Origin: an uncultured Prevotella sp.
GTDB taxonomy: Bacteria; Bacteroidota; Bacteroidia; Bacteroidales; Bacteroidaceae
Length of the DNA stretch: 64,000 nucleotides
NCBI GenBank assembly: GCA_938028745.1
Contig: CALIZL010000038.1
Span: forward strand, 1 to 64,000
Reading direction: 5' to 3'
Under the pieces are notes generated by a model that saw only the letters and a program-made list of their open reading frames with translations, had not been told where the DNA came from and did not search any database. Within the stretch, counting starts at the first letter, position 1. Each line of letters starts with the position of its first letter. Shown in pieces: positions 1 to 8,390 of the stretch. The translations under genes and the position numbers were made by a program.

Positions 1-360
1 TCCATGATGCAAAAGTAATAAAAATAATTTGTCCCCACTAATTTTCCGCTGAGCCCTAAAAGCTGTTAAACAGAAAATATGGTGTTCAGATTGCCGAGAG
101 ATAGAAAAATAGGTTTCACCTCTCACCAAAACTAAGCCCTTTCTGTTCTTCACAAGCACGATATAGCGGACAGCCGATTGGGGTTAAACGCGCAACGGGG
201 TGAAGTGTGAACACCATACGCTTCTCGTTACCCTATACCATTATCTCAGTAAGGGCTTAAAATTGTTCACATCATTGCGCCCGTTATGATTAGCTTTGTC
301 GCTTATGCTGGTGCATAGCTGTTATGCTAATCTCGGAACGTGCCTATTAGTGATTTGTTA
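1..360. other. Non-coding stretch at window start
   Basis: No convincing coding region, RNA gene or promoter is seen here. The short open frames have no recognisable protein features. The first 640-bp repeat begins just downstream. Confidence 0.4.
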
Positions 361-364
361 AAAC

Positions 365-1002
365 GGTAAATACATTTTACAAACCGCGTTTTTCTGCCGA
401 ACCATTCTAGGAAAAAATACCCGCCAAAAGCCATATAAAATGCTCCAACGTGATGAATTTTCGGCAATTTTTGAGTGCTTATCACCTCCGTTTTTGGCAA
501 TTTACTATGCTTTTGCATTTCTCTTTGAAGAAAAATTCTCCCAATTTTGCATCCGCAACTGCAAGAAAATGGAGTTTAATAGCTAGATGTTGCAACGCAT
601 TTTGCAGCAAAATGCACTGCAATATGCACCAAAATGCACTGCAATATGCACCAAAATGCACTGCAATATGCACCAAAACGCACTGCAATATGCAGCAAAA
701 CGCACTGCAATATGTAGCAAAACGCACTGCAATATGCAGCAAAACGCAGTCAAAACCCATGAAAATCACCATTTTAGAGCTTATTTATAGGCATTTAGAC
801 TATTTGGGATGAACAACAGCTTGTTGGATTTTGGCAGTGCATTTATTGATGGTTTCCACCCCAAAAACATGCTAAATAGCATGATTTTGCGCTTTATTTC
901 TTGTAAATAACAATAAATCAAGTGGTTACAAACTTTAAAAATACGCGCGAAATTCCGACCGATGCCTGGAAATTTTACGGCGAGAGCACTCATAATGTTA
1001 AT
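365..1002 (+). repeat. ~640-bp interspersed repeat, copy A
   Basis: This is the most diverged of four copies in the window; the others are near 13570, 31933 and 52414. It shares the left-end motif CCATTCTAG (402-410), a central array of 22-bp units, and the right-end motif CACTCATAATGTTAA near 988. It has no coding capacity: the 22-bp unit changes reading frame at every repeat, so the open frames through it are by-products. It lies upstream of the aspS promoter. It is oriented like copy B and opposite to C and D. Confidence 0.75.
597..750 (+). repeat. Seven-unit 22-bp palindrome array (core A)
   Basis: Units start at 597, 619, 641, 663, 685, 707 and 729, exactly 22 bp apart. Each is a 19-bp imperfect palindrome, for example GCATTTTGCAGCAAAATGC, followed by a 3-bp spacer (ACT or AGT). 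Most units differ from the first by GCAATATG in place of GCATTTTG. The unit is close to two helical turns, so all palindromes lie on nearly the same face of the DNA. Confidence 0.9.
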
Positions 1003-1140
1003 TTGCGGTACAAATGTTTTACAATCTTATGAAGGTTGTTCAGCTCCATTGCATGGTTACAGCTGATACCCTCGTCAGCAGAAAAAGTTCTTTGTCTCGC
1101 AAATTAATAAACCCAAAACCAACAGAACATTCTGCAAATA

Positions 1141-1173
1141 TTTGTAGTTCTCGTTGGATATGTGTACTTTTGC
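1141..1173 (+). promoter_or_regulatory. Bacteroidetes-type promoter of aspS
   Basis: TTTG at 1141-1144 is followed after 20 bp by TACTTTTGC at 1165-1173, matching the Bacteroidetes -33/-7 consensus. The aspS start codon is 29 nt beyond the -7 element. Confidence 0.75.
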
Positions 1174-1201
1174 AAACATAATTTAAATTGATAAGAATAA
1201 C

Positions 1202-2962
1202 ATGTATAGGACAAGCACTTGTGGAGAACTACGCCTAGCCGATGCAGGTAAAACGGTAACGTTGGCCGGGTGGGTTCAGCGAGTTAGGAAGATGGGCGGA
1301 ATGTCGTTCGTTGACCTTCGCGATAGATATGGCATTACCCAACTCGTGTTCAACGAGAACGAAGACAAGGAACTTTGCGACTGCGCCAATAGGTTGGGGC
1401 GTGAATTTTGCATACAAGTGACGGGCACGGTGAACGAACGCCAAAGCAAGAACGCCAACCTTCCCACTGGCGACATTGAGATTATTGCATCGCAACTCAA
1501 TGTGCTAAGCGAAAGCGAAACACCACCTTTCACCATAGAGGAGAACACCGACGGCGGCGACGACATCAGAATGAAGTATCGTTACCTTGACTTGCGCCGT
1601 CCCAACGTGCGTAAGAACTTGGAGTTGCGCCACAAGATGACCATCCTTATACGCAATTTCCTCGACAGCAAAGACTTTATCGAGGTGGAAACACCTATAC
1701 TTATCGGTTCTACACCCGAGGGTGCACGCGATTTCGTTGTGCCTTCGCGCATGAATCCGGGGCAATTCTACGCCCTTCCACAAAGTCCACAAACGCTAAA
1801 ACAATTGCTTATGGTGAGCGGTTTCGACCGTTACTTCCAAATTGCCAAATGTTTTAGGGACGAAGACCTGCGTGCCGACCGCCAACCAGAGTTTACGCAG
1901 ATTGACTGCGAGATGAGTTTCGTAGACCAAGACGACGTTATCAATCTCTTCGAAGACATGGCACGCCACCTGTTTAAGGAACTTAGAGGTGTTGAACTGC
2001 CTGCCAAGTTGCGCCAAATGCCGTGGCACGAGGCCATGAAGCTATATGGAAGCGACAAGCCCGACTTGCGTTTCGGTATGGAATTTGTTGAGTTGGCTGA
2101 CGTTCTTAAAGGTACTGGCGAGTTCAGCGTATTTAACGAGGCCGAATACATCGGCGGAATATGCGTGCCTGGCTGTGCAGACTACTCGCGTAAGCAGCTT
2201 AACGAGCTGACAGATTTCGTTAAACGGCCGCAGGTTGGCGCAAAGGGACTTGTGTTTGTGAAGTACGAAGCCGACGGTTCGGTAAAGAGCAGCATAGACA
2301 AGTTCTACTCGCCAGAGGTGTTTGCCCAGCTAAAACAAGCTATGGGAGCAAAAGACGGCGACTTGGTGCTTATCATGAGTGGCGACAAAGCCAACAAAAC
2401 ACGTGTGCAATTGTGTAACCTTCGCTTGGAAATGGGCGACCGCTTGGGCCTTCGCGATAAAGATAAGTTTGAGTGCCTATGGATTGTAGACTTCCCACTT
2501 TTTGAATGGAGCGATGAAGAACAACGACTCATGGCCACGCACCATCCCTTTACCATGCCCAATCCCGACGATGTACCCTTGCTTGACGAACATCCCGAAC
2601 GCGTACGCGCAAAAGCCTACGACTTTGTTTGCAACGGCATCGAAGTGGGTGGTGGTAGCCTTCGTATTCACGATGGGGCACTGCAAGAAAAGATGTTTGG
2701 CATCTTAGGCTTTACGCCCGAACGCGCTATGGCTCAGTTTGGGTTCCTCATCAATGCCTTTAAATATGGTGCGCCGCCCCACGCAGGTTTGGCTTTCGGA
2801 CTGGATCGCTTTGTTTCAATCTTTGCAGGACTGAACTCCATTCGCGACTGCATCGCCTTCCCCAAGAACAATAGTGGGCGCGATGTGATGTTGGATGCAC
2901 CATCGGTTATTGACGACAAACAGTTGGAAGAACTTAGTCTTCGAGTTGATTTAGGTCAATAA
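1202..2962 (+). CDS. aspS: Aspartate--tRNA ligase
   Basis: Cytoplasmic class II aminoacyl-tRNA synthetase that charges tRNA-Asp. The 586-aa product is full length for the bacterial type. The N-terminal OB-fold anticodon-binding domain covers about residues 1-110. Class II motif 2 (FRDEDLRADRQPEFTQID) is at 218-235. A GAD insertion domain typical of bacterial AspRS follows at roughly 285-415, and motif 3 (GLAFGLDR) is at 529-536. The ATG at 1202 begins the conserved N-terminus (MYRTSTCGEL) and sits just behind a good promoter. It appears monocistronic. Whether it is discriminating or also charges tRNA-Asn cannot be judged here, because gatCAB and asnS are not in view. Confidence 0.97.
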   Translation: MYRTSTCGELRLADAGKTVTLAGWVQRVRKMGGMSFVDLRDRYGITQLVFNENEDKELCDCANRLGREFCIQVTGTVNERQSKNANLPTGDIEIIASQLNVLSESETPPFTIEENTDGGDDIRMKYRYLDLRRPNVRKNLELRHKMTILIRNFLDSKDFIEVETPILIGSTPEGARDFVVPSRMNPGQFYALPQSPQTLKQLLMVSGFDRYFQIAKCFRDEDLRADRQPEFTQIDCEMSFVDQDDVINLFEDMARHLFKELRGVELPAKLRQMPWHEAMKLYGSDKPDLRFGMEFVELADVLKGTGEFSVFNEAEYIGGICVPGCADYSRKQLNELTDFVKRPQVGAKGLVFVKYEADGSVKSSIDKFYSPEVFAQLKQAMGAKDGDLVLIMSGDKANKTRVQLCNLRLEMGDRLGLRDKDKFECLWIVDFPLFEWSDEEQRLMATHHPFTMPNPDDVPLLDEHPERVRAKAYDFVCNGIEVGGGSLRIHDGALQEKMFGILGFTPERAMAQFGFLINAFKYGAPPHAGLAFGLDRFVSIFAGLNSIRDCIAFPKNNSGRDVMLDAPSVIDDKQLEELSLRVDLGQ

Positions 2963-3031
2963 ATCGTATCACATTGCTATCAAAGGCTTTACTTTTCTTG
3001 CATAAAGGTGCCGATTGTTAAATAAATGTAC

Positions 3032-3040
3032 TAATTTTGC
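3032..3040 (+). promoter_or_regulatory. -7 promoter element TAATTTTGC
   Basis: A good TAnnTTTGC match 61 nt upstream of the DUF2582 gene. No well-spaced TTTG is seen upstream, so only the -7 half is supported. Confidence 0.5.
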
Positions 3041-3100
3041 CGACGATAAATTTGTGTTTATTGTTCCATTCAGCGTACAAAACACTTCAATTTTATAACT

Positions 3101-3403
3101 ATGGCAGAAAAGAAAGCAACAAAAAGCGTTGAAGAGGCTAAAACCTCGACAGCGAAAAAGCCCGCAGCTAAGAAAACTGCAACAAAGAAAGTTACACAGC
3201 CCGCTTGGGTGATAGATGCAGAAAGCGTTGGTTTTAGAGCCGGCGACGTTTATCAAGCCCTATCGGCAGCAGGTAAACCTCTTAGTGTAGCAGAGATAGC
3301 TAAGGCTTCTGATAAGAGCGAAGAAGAAGTTTTGCTCGGTATCGGATGGCTCTTTAAAGAAGGAAAGATTAAAGGTGAAGACAAACTCGTCACTTTAGCT
3401 TAA
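3101..3403 (+). CDS. Winged-helix protein of the DUF2582 family
   Basis: 100-aa protein in two parts. The N-terminal 35 residues are very rich in Lys, Ala and Thr (AAKKTATKK-like runs), resembling histone-like tails that bind nucleic acid. Residues about 36-100 match the DUF2582 winged helix-turn-helix family (WVIDAESVGFRAGDVYQ..., then a GxGWLxxEGKI stretch). Members are small, widespread and without an established role; DNA binding is inferred from the fold. The gene has its own -7 element and ends in a strong terminator, so it is probably monocistronic. Confidence 0.8.
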   Translation: MAEKKATKSVEEAKTSTAKKPAAKKTATKKVTQPAWVIDAESVGFRAGDVYQALSAAGKPLSVAEIAKASDKSEEEVLLGIGWLFKEGKIKGEDKLVTLA

Positions 3404-3404
3404 C

Positions 3405-3443
3405 AAAATAAGGGCCACCAAATAGCATGGTGGCCCTTATTTT
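3405..3443 (+). terminator. Rho-independent terminator after the DUF2582 gene
   Basis: A perfect 16-bp stem (AAAATAAGGGCCACCA with its complement at 3428-3443), a 7-nt loop and T-rich arms on both sides. It may work in both directions. The next gene starts only 10 nt downstream. Confidence 0.85.
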
Positions 3444-3453
3444 GTGTTATTGT

Positions 3454-3792
3454 ATGTCTGCCATTAAATACGAACAAGAAGTTTTTAGGGTGTTAACCGA
3501 GGCTGGTGAAGAAGGCCTTGCTGTGCAAAAAATAGCCCTGCACGTGTACAACGCTTGTAACTCGCTTTTCAATCCCGTGAGTTACGAAGAGGTGTATGCC
3601 TTTGTTTCGCGATTTCTCATTGCTAAATCGCGCATGCCGCATTCGCTTATCGAGCGCACCGCCCATCGAGGTGTGTACCATTTAAACTTTAATTTGAAAG
3701 AGACGCAACAGCTGGTGCTGCAATTTAAGCATGAAACGGATGTTGAAGAACCCAAGGCACCGCCTGTGGACATGTCGCTTTCGCTGTTTTAG
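3454..3792 (+). CDS. Conserved small protein of unknown function
   Basis: 112-aa soluble protein, not recognised. The ATG at 3454 (MSAIKYEQEVF) was preferred because the upstream in-frame GTG lies inside the terminator stem of the preceding gene. The N-terminal half (YEQEVFRVLTEAGEEGLAVQ, then HVYNACNSLF) reads like a helical winged-helix-type region. The C-terminus is acidic and proline-containing. There is no signal peptide or membrane segment. Because the start lies 10 nt beyond a strong terminator, expression must come from a poorly defined promoter or from readthrough. Confidence 0.55.
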   Translation: MSAIKYEQEVFRVLTEAGEEGLAVQKIALHVYNACNSLFNPVSYEEVYAFVSRFLIAKSRMPHSLIERTAHRGVYHLNFNLKETQQLVLQFKHETDVEEPKAPPVDMSLSLF

Positions 3793-3833
3793 GCAGAAAG
3801 TCTTTGTTTCCTTTTAGTGTTCGTATAAGAAGG

Positions 3834-3911
3834 CTTGTACTTGATGTTTGCGCCCGATAATGTGCAAACTCGCCCATAAGATCATTCATTCCAAAACTAA
3901 TTCTTTTTGCC
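3834..3911. repeat. Left copy of an imperfect direct repeat bounding PUL debris
   Basis: This stretch aligns with 5177-5250: both contain CTTGTAC, TGATGTTT, CATAAG and ACTAATTCTTTT in the same order with similar spacing. The repeat overwrites the 3' end of the GH88 fragment and supplies its stop codon. It looks like the edge of a rearrangement. Confidence 0.6.
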
Positions 3912-4259
3912 TTTAAGGAGTCCCCAAGCTTGTCCACGTGCCCAAGCCGACTCGTGCGCATAGCCTTGATGGGTGTTTCGCTTTTCAACCTGCCCTGTTT
4001 CGGGGTCGTAGCCAATGACATGGTAAGAACTAAAATCCTTACGGAAGTGATTTTTCATTGTCAGCTTGGCATGACTGGATGCTATTTTAGCGAATTTGGT
4101 GCTATCGGAATGTTGGGCAGCCCACTCCAATAGTTCCAAGTTCATCATGTTGTCGATGATAACGGGATAGCGCCACTTATCTGTTTTAGTGTCCCAAGAG
4201 CGAATAAGTCCCACTACGGGCTTGAAACGAGTGGACAAAGACTGTGCCCCATTAAGCAA
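3897..4259 (-). pseudogene. Fragment of a glycoside hydrolase family 88 (unsaturated glucuronyl hydrolase) gene
   Basis: About 120 codons remain of a protein that is normally near 380-400 aa. The residues RFKPVVGLIRSWD, PVIIDNMMNLELL, SSYHVIGYDPETG and YAHESAWARGQAWGL match the core of GH88 enzymes, which remove unsaturated uronic acid from polysaccharide-lyase products. The Asp in IDNMMNLE corresponds to a catalytic-region residue of the family. Both ends are missing: upstream it runs into the SusC fragment, and downstream the sequence switches to the direct repeat, giving a non-native LLKGKKN tail. Not expected to be functional. Confidence 0.8.
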
Positions 4260-4539
4260 GATAGGAACATAACTTGGCGTTTTCTATTGTCTTACTTTCA
4301 TAGCCCACAAAAGTAAATTGCACTTCATTCTTTCCCTTCGGTACAGACAATAAGGTGTATTTACCATTCACATCCGTAATGGTTTTGGTGTTCGTTCCTT
4401 TCAGCCAGACAGTGGCGCCGGGCAGAAAAGCCTTCTCTTCGTCTATCACAGTACCTGTGATAATGCCATTCTGAGCCATTGCATGCAAGCATAATGCCAA
4501 CATGAAGAGCATCATTAATAGTTGTTTTATGGTTTTCAT
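4255..4539 (-). pseudogene. susC-like: N-terminal fragment of a SusC/RagA-type TonB-dependent receptor
   Basis: About 90 codons survive of a receptor normally near 1000 aa. A signal peptide (MKTIKQLLMMLFMLALCLHA, cleavage near AMAQ) leads into the N-terminal CarboxypepD_reg-like plug-extension domain (ITGTVIDEEKAFLPGATVWL, then FTFVGYESKTI). The frame ends at IENAKLCSYLA just where the GH88 fragment begins, so the receptor body was deleted. SusC proteins import oligosaccharides in polysaccharide-utilisation loci, consistent with the neighbouring debris. Confidence 0.85.
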
Positions 4540-4555
4540 ATAGCTGTGTCTTTAC

Positions 4556-4789
4556 CTTATATATCCTGTCCGTGCCAGTGGTATAGGCAGTCACTTTATT
4601 TCCGTCTACGTGCCACATCTTGCCCGTTTCACCACCAATCCAAAAGGTGGAATCGGCATCAGCAGAAACGGATGCCAACCTTTCGCCTATATAATACTCA
4701 TTCTCTCCGAGTGTCTTCATCTGTTTAGAATCAGAGCAACCGAAGAGCAAGGGTGGGGTGATGATCATTGTCCAAACATTCTTTTGCAT
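4556..4789 (-). pseudogene. N-terminal fragment of a PUL-type sensor/regulator
   Basis: About 78 codons: a short lipoprotein-like leader (PPLLFGCSDSK), then a segment containing TFWIGGETGKMWHVDGNKV, which resembles one blade of the two-component-regulator propeller found in hybrid two-component systems and related sensors. The sequence breaks after DRIYKVK and runs directly into the SusC upstream region, so everything downstream is gone. Fragment status is clear; the family assignment is tentative. Confidence 0.5.
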
Positions 4790-5076
4790 GGGCAGTGGGT
4801 GATGTTGTTGTGCAAAGATAAGTAGAAGTTTTTACATGTACCGAGTTGTACCAATCTGATTTGGGTAAAATGTGTTTAGTTTTACGAATTAAAAGCGTTG
4901 CGTTAAGGCTGGTTCAAAAATTACCATCGTAGGCTTTTGGGGTTTTATCCGAGCCAATTTTCCACTTTATGGTTAAAGGGAATGAATTTTATGCAGTTGT
5001 TTGCATATCCCGCTTTGCCATCAATGTATCAGCACAATAGCCTTTGCAGTGTTGCAAAAAACCTTTTAGGTTGATA

Positions 5077-5183
5077 GTACAATGCCGTTTGTAGTGGGGC
5101 TACAAGCATCTTGTAGTTGCGCTACAAGCGGCTTGTAGTGTCTGTACAAGCGGCTTGTAGTGTCAGTACAAAGCCCCTTGTAC
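5077..5183 (+). repeat. Array of five 17-18-bp palindromes, period 22 bp (copy 1)
   Basis: Palindromes of the form CTACAAG-N3-CTTGTAG start at 5077, 5100, 5122, 5144 and 5166, with 5-bp spacers that mostly begin TG. The outermost units are 18 bp and begin GTACAA. The sequence is unrelated to the units in the 640-bp repeat but has the same 22-bp period. A second copy in opposite orientation lies at 43584-43690. Confidence 0.9.
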
Positions 5184-5250
5184 TGATGTTTATGCCTGAT
5201 GTGCCAGCTTGTTCATAAGGCAATTAATTCCGAAACTAATTCTTTTCGCG
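5177..5250. repeat. Right copy of the imperfect direct repeat bounding PUL debris
   Basis: Counterpart of 3834-3911. It overlaps the last palindrome of the array, so the left copy probably derives from the end of a similar array. Confidence 0.6.
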
Positions 5251-5327
5251 TTATAACACGCATGTCTTCACTCCATGTAACACGCTTGATACAGACCGTT
5301 TAAGAAGACAAAGGGCGTTTGGATGGC

Positions 5328-5405
5328 GAGTAAACAAGTAGGCAAGTAGACGGATTAACAAGTAGCCGGGTTAACAGGCAGACGAGCCAACAGGTTGATA
5401 AGTCC
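5328..5405 (-). repeat. Degenerate 8-bp tandem repeat
   Basis: Reads in an 8-bp register: GAGTAAAC, AAGTAGGC, AAGTAGAC, GGATTAAC, AAGTAGCC, GGGTTAAC and so on. It is a weak relative of the AACTCATC/GATGAGTT arrays elsewhere in the window. Confidence 0.55.
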
Positions 5406-5494
5406 ACCGATAAACGCATTTTCAAGTGCTCGTTTAGTTAACCACTCCCATCGTCTAACCCACGTTTCCGCTTTCTCGTTTCGCCAAAAATTGC

Positions 5495-5503
5495 TACCTT
5501 TGC
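5495..5503 (+). promoter_or_regulatory. -7 promoter element TACCTTTGC of metA
   Basis: Consensus -7 element 95 nt upstream of metA. The leader that follows contains an imperfect inverted repeat (GGCAAGCGC with GCGCCTTGCC) that could form a hairpin. No known riboswitch class was recognised. Confidence 0.6.
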
Positions 5504-5597
5504 ATAAGGCAAGCGCGAAAGCGAGGTGCAAAAGCAAGCGCCTTGCCGTTTGTTCGCATGCCAATGTTCAAGTTTAGCTTTGTTAAAGTAAGCCGCA

Positions 5598-6515
5598 ATG
5601 CCACTACGCATCCCCGACAAGTTACCCGCAATAGACATTCTTATGCGTGAGAATATCTTCGTGATGGACAGTTCGAGAGCCACCACGCAAGACATTCGGC
5701 CGCTTAGGATTGTTGTGCTCAACCTCATGCCGTTGAAAATAACAACCGAAACCGACCTTATACGCCTGCTTTCTAACACGCCCCTGCAATTGGAAGTGAG
5801 CTTTATGAAACTGCAAAGCCACACGCCGAAGAATACGCCCATTGAACACATGATGAGCTTTTACGAAGATTTCGCCGCTATGCGCAATCAGAAGTTCGAC
5901 GGCATGATTGTTACGGGCGCACCAGTAGAGCACCTGCCGTTTGAGGAAGTGAGCTATTGGACCGAGGTTACCGAGATTTTCGAGTGGGCCAAAACGCATG
6001 TAACTAGTACGCTTTACATTTGTTGGGCTGCACAAGCTGGGCTATATTACCATTACGGCATAGCCAAGCACCCGTTAAACGAGAAGATGTTCGGCGTGTT
6101 TGAACAAACCCCACTGTTGCCCTTGCTGCCCATATTCCGCGGTTTCGACAATCGTTTCAACATGCCGCATAGCAGACACACCGAAGTTAGGCGCGAAGAC
6201 ATCGTGCAAAACGAGGACTTAACGCTTGTTGTTGAGTCTGAACACAGTGGCGTGGGCATGGTAATGGCGCGCGGCGGCCGAGAGTTTTTCATCATGGGGC
6301 ATTTGGAATACGCGCCCAATACCCTCGATACCGAGTTTAAACGCGATTGGGGAAAGCGCGCAGACGTGTCTGTTCCGCTGCATTATTACCCCAACAACGA
6401 CCCCACACTGCCACCTCTGGTTACGTGGCGAGCGCATGCCAACCTGCTGTTTAGCAATTGGATAAACTATTATGTATATCAGGAAACCCCATATAACATC
6501 AACGACATTAGATAA
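5598..6515 (+). CDS. metA: Homoserine O-acyltransferase MetA (probably acetyl-CoA-specific)
   Basis: Acylates the hydroxyl of L-homoserine in the first committed step of methionine synthesis in the cytoplasm. The 305-aa product has the usual length. The catalytic triad is visible: Cys142 (YICWAAQ), His235 and Glu237 (MGHLEYA). In this family residue 111 sets the acyl donor: Gly in the succinyl-CoA enzyme of E. coli, Glu in the acetyl-CoA enzyme of Bacillus cereus. Here it is Glu111 (TGAPVEHLPF), so O-acetylhomoserine is the likely product. The U32 gene begins 11 nt downstream, suggesting co-transcription. Confidence 0.95.
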   Translation: MPLRIPDKLPAIDILMRENIFVMDSSRATTQDIRPLRIVVLNLMPLKITTETDLIRLLSNTPLQLEVSFMKLQSHTPKNTPIEHMMSFYEDFAAMRNQKFDGMIVTGAPVEHLPFEEVSYWTEVTEIFEWAKTHVTSTLYICWAAQAGLYYHYGIAKHPLNEKMFGVFEQTPLLPLLPIFRGFDNRFNMPHSRHTEVRREDIVQNEDLTLVVESEHSGVGMVMARGGREFFIMGHLEYAPNTLDTEFKRDWGKRADVSVPLHYYPNNDPTLPPLVTWRAHANLLFSNWINYYVYQETPYNINDIR

Positions 6516-6526
6516 ATCACAGGCGA

Positions 6527-8389
6527 ATGAGACACTTAGAGCTACTTGCACCTGCCAAAAACCTTGAATGCGGTAAGGCTGCGGTTGACCACGGAGCCGA
6601 TGCCGTGTACATCGGCGCGAGCCGATTTGGCGCAAGGGCCGCTGCAGGAAACAGCGTTGCCGACATCGCCGAGCTGTGCGCGTACGCCCATCGCTTTGGC
6701 GTGAAAGTGTATGTTACGGTAAATACCATTGTGTACGAAGACGAGTTGGACGATACGCAACGCCTTATATGGGACTTGTATCGTGCAGGAGCCGATGCCA
6801 TATTGGTGCAAGACATGGGCCTACTTAAAATGCAGCTGCCCCCAATAGCCTTGCACGCCAGTACGCAGACCGACAACCGTTCGGCCGAGAAGGTGAATTG
6901 GCTGCTGGGTCATGGCTTTGAACGCGTGGTTCTTGCGCGAGAGCTTTCGATAGACGAGATTAGGGAGATACACGAGCAACTGCCGCAGGCCGAACTTGAA
7001 GTGTTTGTGCACGGCGCGCTGTGTGTTAGCTATTCGGGTGTGTGCTATGTGTCGCAACATTGTTTTTCGCGCAGTGCCAATCGCGGTGCTTGCGCGCAGT
7101 TCTGCCGCATGAAGTTCGACTTGATAGATGCTGCGGGGCAGGTTATCGAACGCCAACGCTACCTGCTTTCGATGAAAGACCTTAGCCAAATAGACCATTT
7201 GGAGGAACTGGCAGAGGCAGGGGCCACTTCGTTTAAGATTGAAGGGCGACTTAAAGACATGGCCTATGTTAAGAATGTGGTGTCGGCATACAGTCAAAAG
7301 CTCAACCAATTGGTGCGAAAATATCCGCAACGCTACTGCCGTGCATCGCTTGGCAAGGTGGAATATGCCTTCGAACCCAGTCTTAAAAAAACTTTTAACC
7401 GCGGCTATACCGACTATTTTGCCCGCGGAAGGCAGCAGGGCATAGCCTCTTTTGATACGCCTAAGGCTATGGGCGAGCATGTTGGGCATGTGAAGGAGTT
7501 GCGTGGCAACTCGTTTAACGTGGCCTCTATGGCCAGTTTTGCCAACGGCGACGGGCTTTGCTTTATCAATGCCGACCGCGAACTGGTGGGTTTCAGGGTG
7601 AACCGAGCCGAGGGGAACCGACTTTTCCCACTGAAAATGCCCGAAGGATTGAAACCAGGAATGTCGCTCTATCGTAACAACGATGAGGCTTTCTGCAAGG
7701 TGTTGGCTCGTCAAACGGCCGTGCGAAAAGTGCCTTTGCACATGAAGTTGCGGTTGACGAACGATGGTGTGGAGCTTGAAACGGCCATTGTGCATGCAGG
7801 CGAATGCGTGCAACGGCGTGTAGACCGCTTGCAATGCGAACACCAGCAGGCGCAAAAGCCGCAACGCGAAAACATCGTTAGGCAGCTAACTAAGCTTGGA
7901 AGTACGCCTTACACCTGTTCGGAGGTTGAATTGGACCCTGCGGTTGAAGGGCTTTTCATTCCTTCTAGTCTGTTGGCCGACTTGCGTAGGCGAGCCACAG
8001 ATGCACTGATGAACCCGCCATTGCACCTTACCGACCAGCCACGAACGTTGCCTACGCCCCCCGAACGAAAGCAAACATTGGCATGGACGCCCATGTATAA
8101 GCGGCATTCGTACCTTTATAATGCCTCCAACCACTTGTCGAAGGCGTTTTATGAAGCAGAAGGGATGCCCGAAGTTGGCGATGCTTTCGAGGTGAAAAAG
8201 CCCCAACCCAAGGATGCTTTGCTGATGCAATGCCGCCATTGCATACGTTTCTCGTTGGGGCATTGTGTGAAACATGGGGGTACAAAGCCCACATGGAAAG
8301 AGCCACTTTACCTGCAATTGGGCGACAATAGGCGGTTTAGGCTCGATTTTAATTGTGCTGAGTGTCAAATGGACTTATATGCAGAATGA
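6527..8389 (+). CDS. U32-family protein, probably RNA-modifying (RlhA/TrhP-like)
   Basis: 620-aa protein. The N-terminal U32 domain starts MRHLELLAPAKNLECGKAAV and carries the family signature around residues 158-193 (EVFVHGALCVSYSGVCYVSQ, with further Cys at 179, 189 and 193). Long members with a C-terminal extension include RlhA, which hydroxylates 23S rRNA, and the tRNA-hydroxylating TrhP; others are called collagenase-like peptidases. RNA hydroxylation is therefore the better guess. The last 55 residues hold extra cysteines (CRHC, GHC, CAEC) that could bind metal. It lies 11 nt after metA, and the next gene starts 1 nt beyond its stop. Confidence 0.85.
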   Translation: MRHLELLAPAKNLECGKAAVDHGADAVYIGASRFGARAAAGNSVADIAELCAYAHRFGVKVYVTVNTIVYEDELDDTQRLIWDLYRAGADAILVQDMGLLKMQLPPIALHASTQTDNRSAEKVNWLLGHGFERVVLARELSIDEIREIHEQLPQAELEVFVHGALCVSYSGVCYVSQHCFSRSANRGACAQFCRMKFDLIDAAGQVIERQRYLLSMKDLSQIDHLEELAEAGATSFKIEGRLKDMAYVKNVVSAYSQKLNQLVRKYPQRYCRASLGKVEYAFEPSLKKTFNRGYTDYFARGRQQGIASFDTPKAMGEHVGHVKELRGNSFNVASMASFANGDGLCFINADRELVGFRVNRAEGNRLFPLKMPEGLKPGMSLYRNNDEAFCKVLARQTAVRKVPLHMKLRLTNDGVELETAIVHAGECVQRRVDRLQCEHQQAQKPQRENIVRQLTKLGSTPYTCSEVELDPAVEGLFIPSSLLADLRRRATDALMNPPLHLTDQPRTLPTPPERKQTLAWTPMYKRHSYLYNASNHLSKAFYEAEGMPEVGDAFEVKKPQPKDALLMQCRHCIRFSLGHCVKHGGTKPTWKEPLYLQLGDNRRFRLDFNCAECQMDLYAE

Positions 8390-8390
8390 T

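Larger units (their letters stand above)
4790..5327. other. Gene-free stretch between PUL debris and metA
   Basis: No gene is supported. It contains the first 22-bp-period palindrome array (5077-5183) and the right copy of the direct repeat (5177-5250). The rest shows nothing recognisable. Confidence 0.5.

Noticed and set aside
597..750. CRISPR array resemblance of the 22-bp repeats
   Set aside because: The repeat is itself the palindrome and spacers are only 3-5 bp and conserved, not unique 30-bp spacers. No cas genes are present.
450..812. Open frame through the core A array (QNALQ-type repeats)
   Set aside because: The 22-bp unit shifts frame each time and equivalent frames in the other copies do not encode the same protein, so it is not a gene.
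5504..5597. Riboswitch in the metA leader
   Set aside because: Only an imperfect hairpin is visible; the conserved core of no known SAM or related riboswitch could be recognised.
6821..7864. Long minus-strand open frame inside the U32 gene
   Set aside because: It is fully antisense to a well-supported gene and has no domain features.
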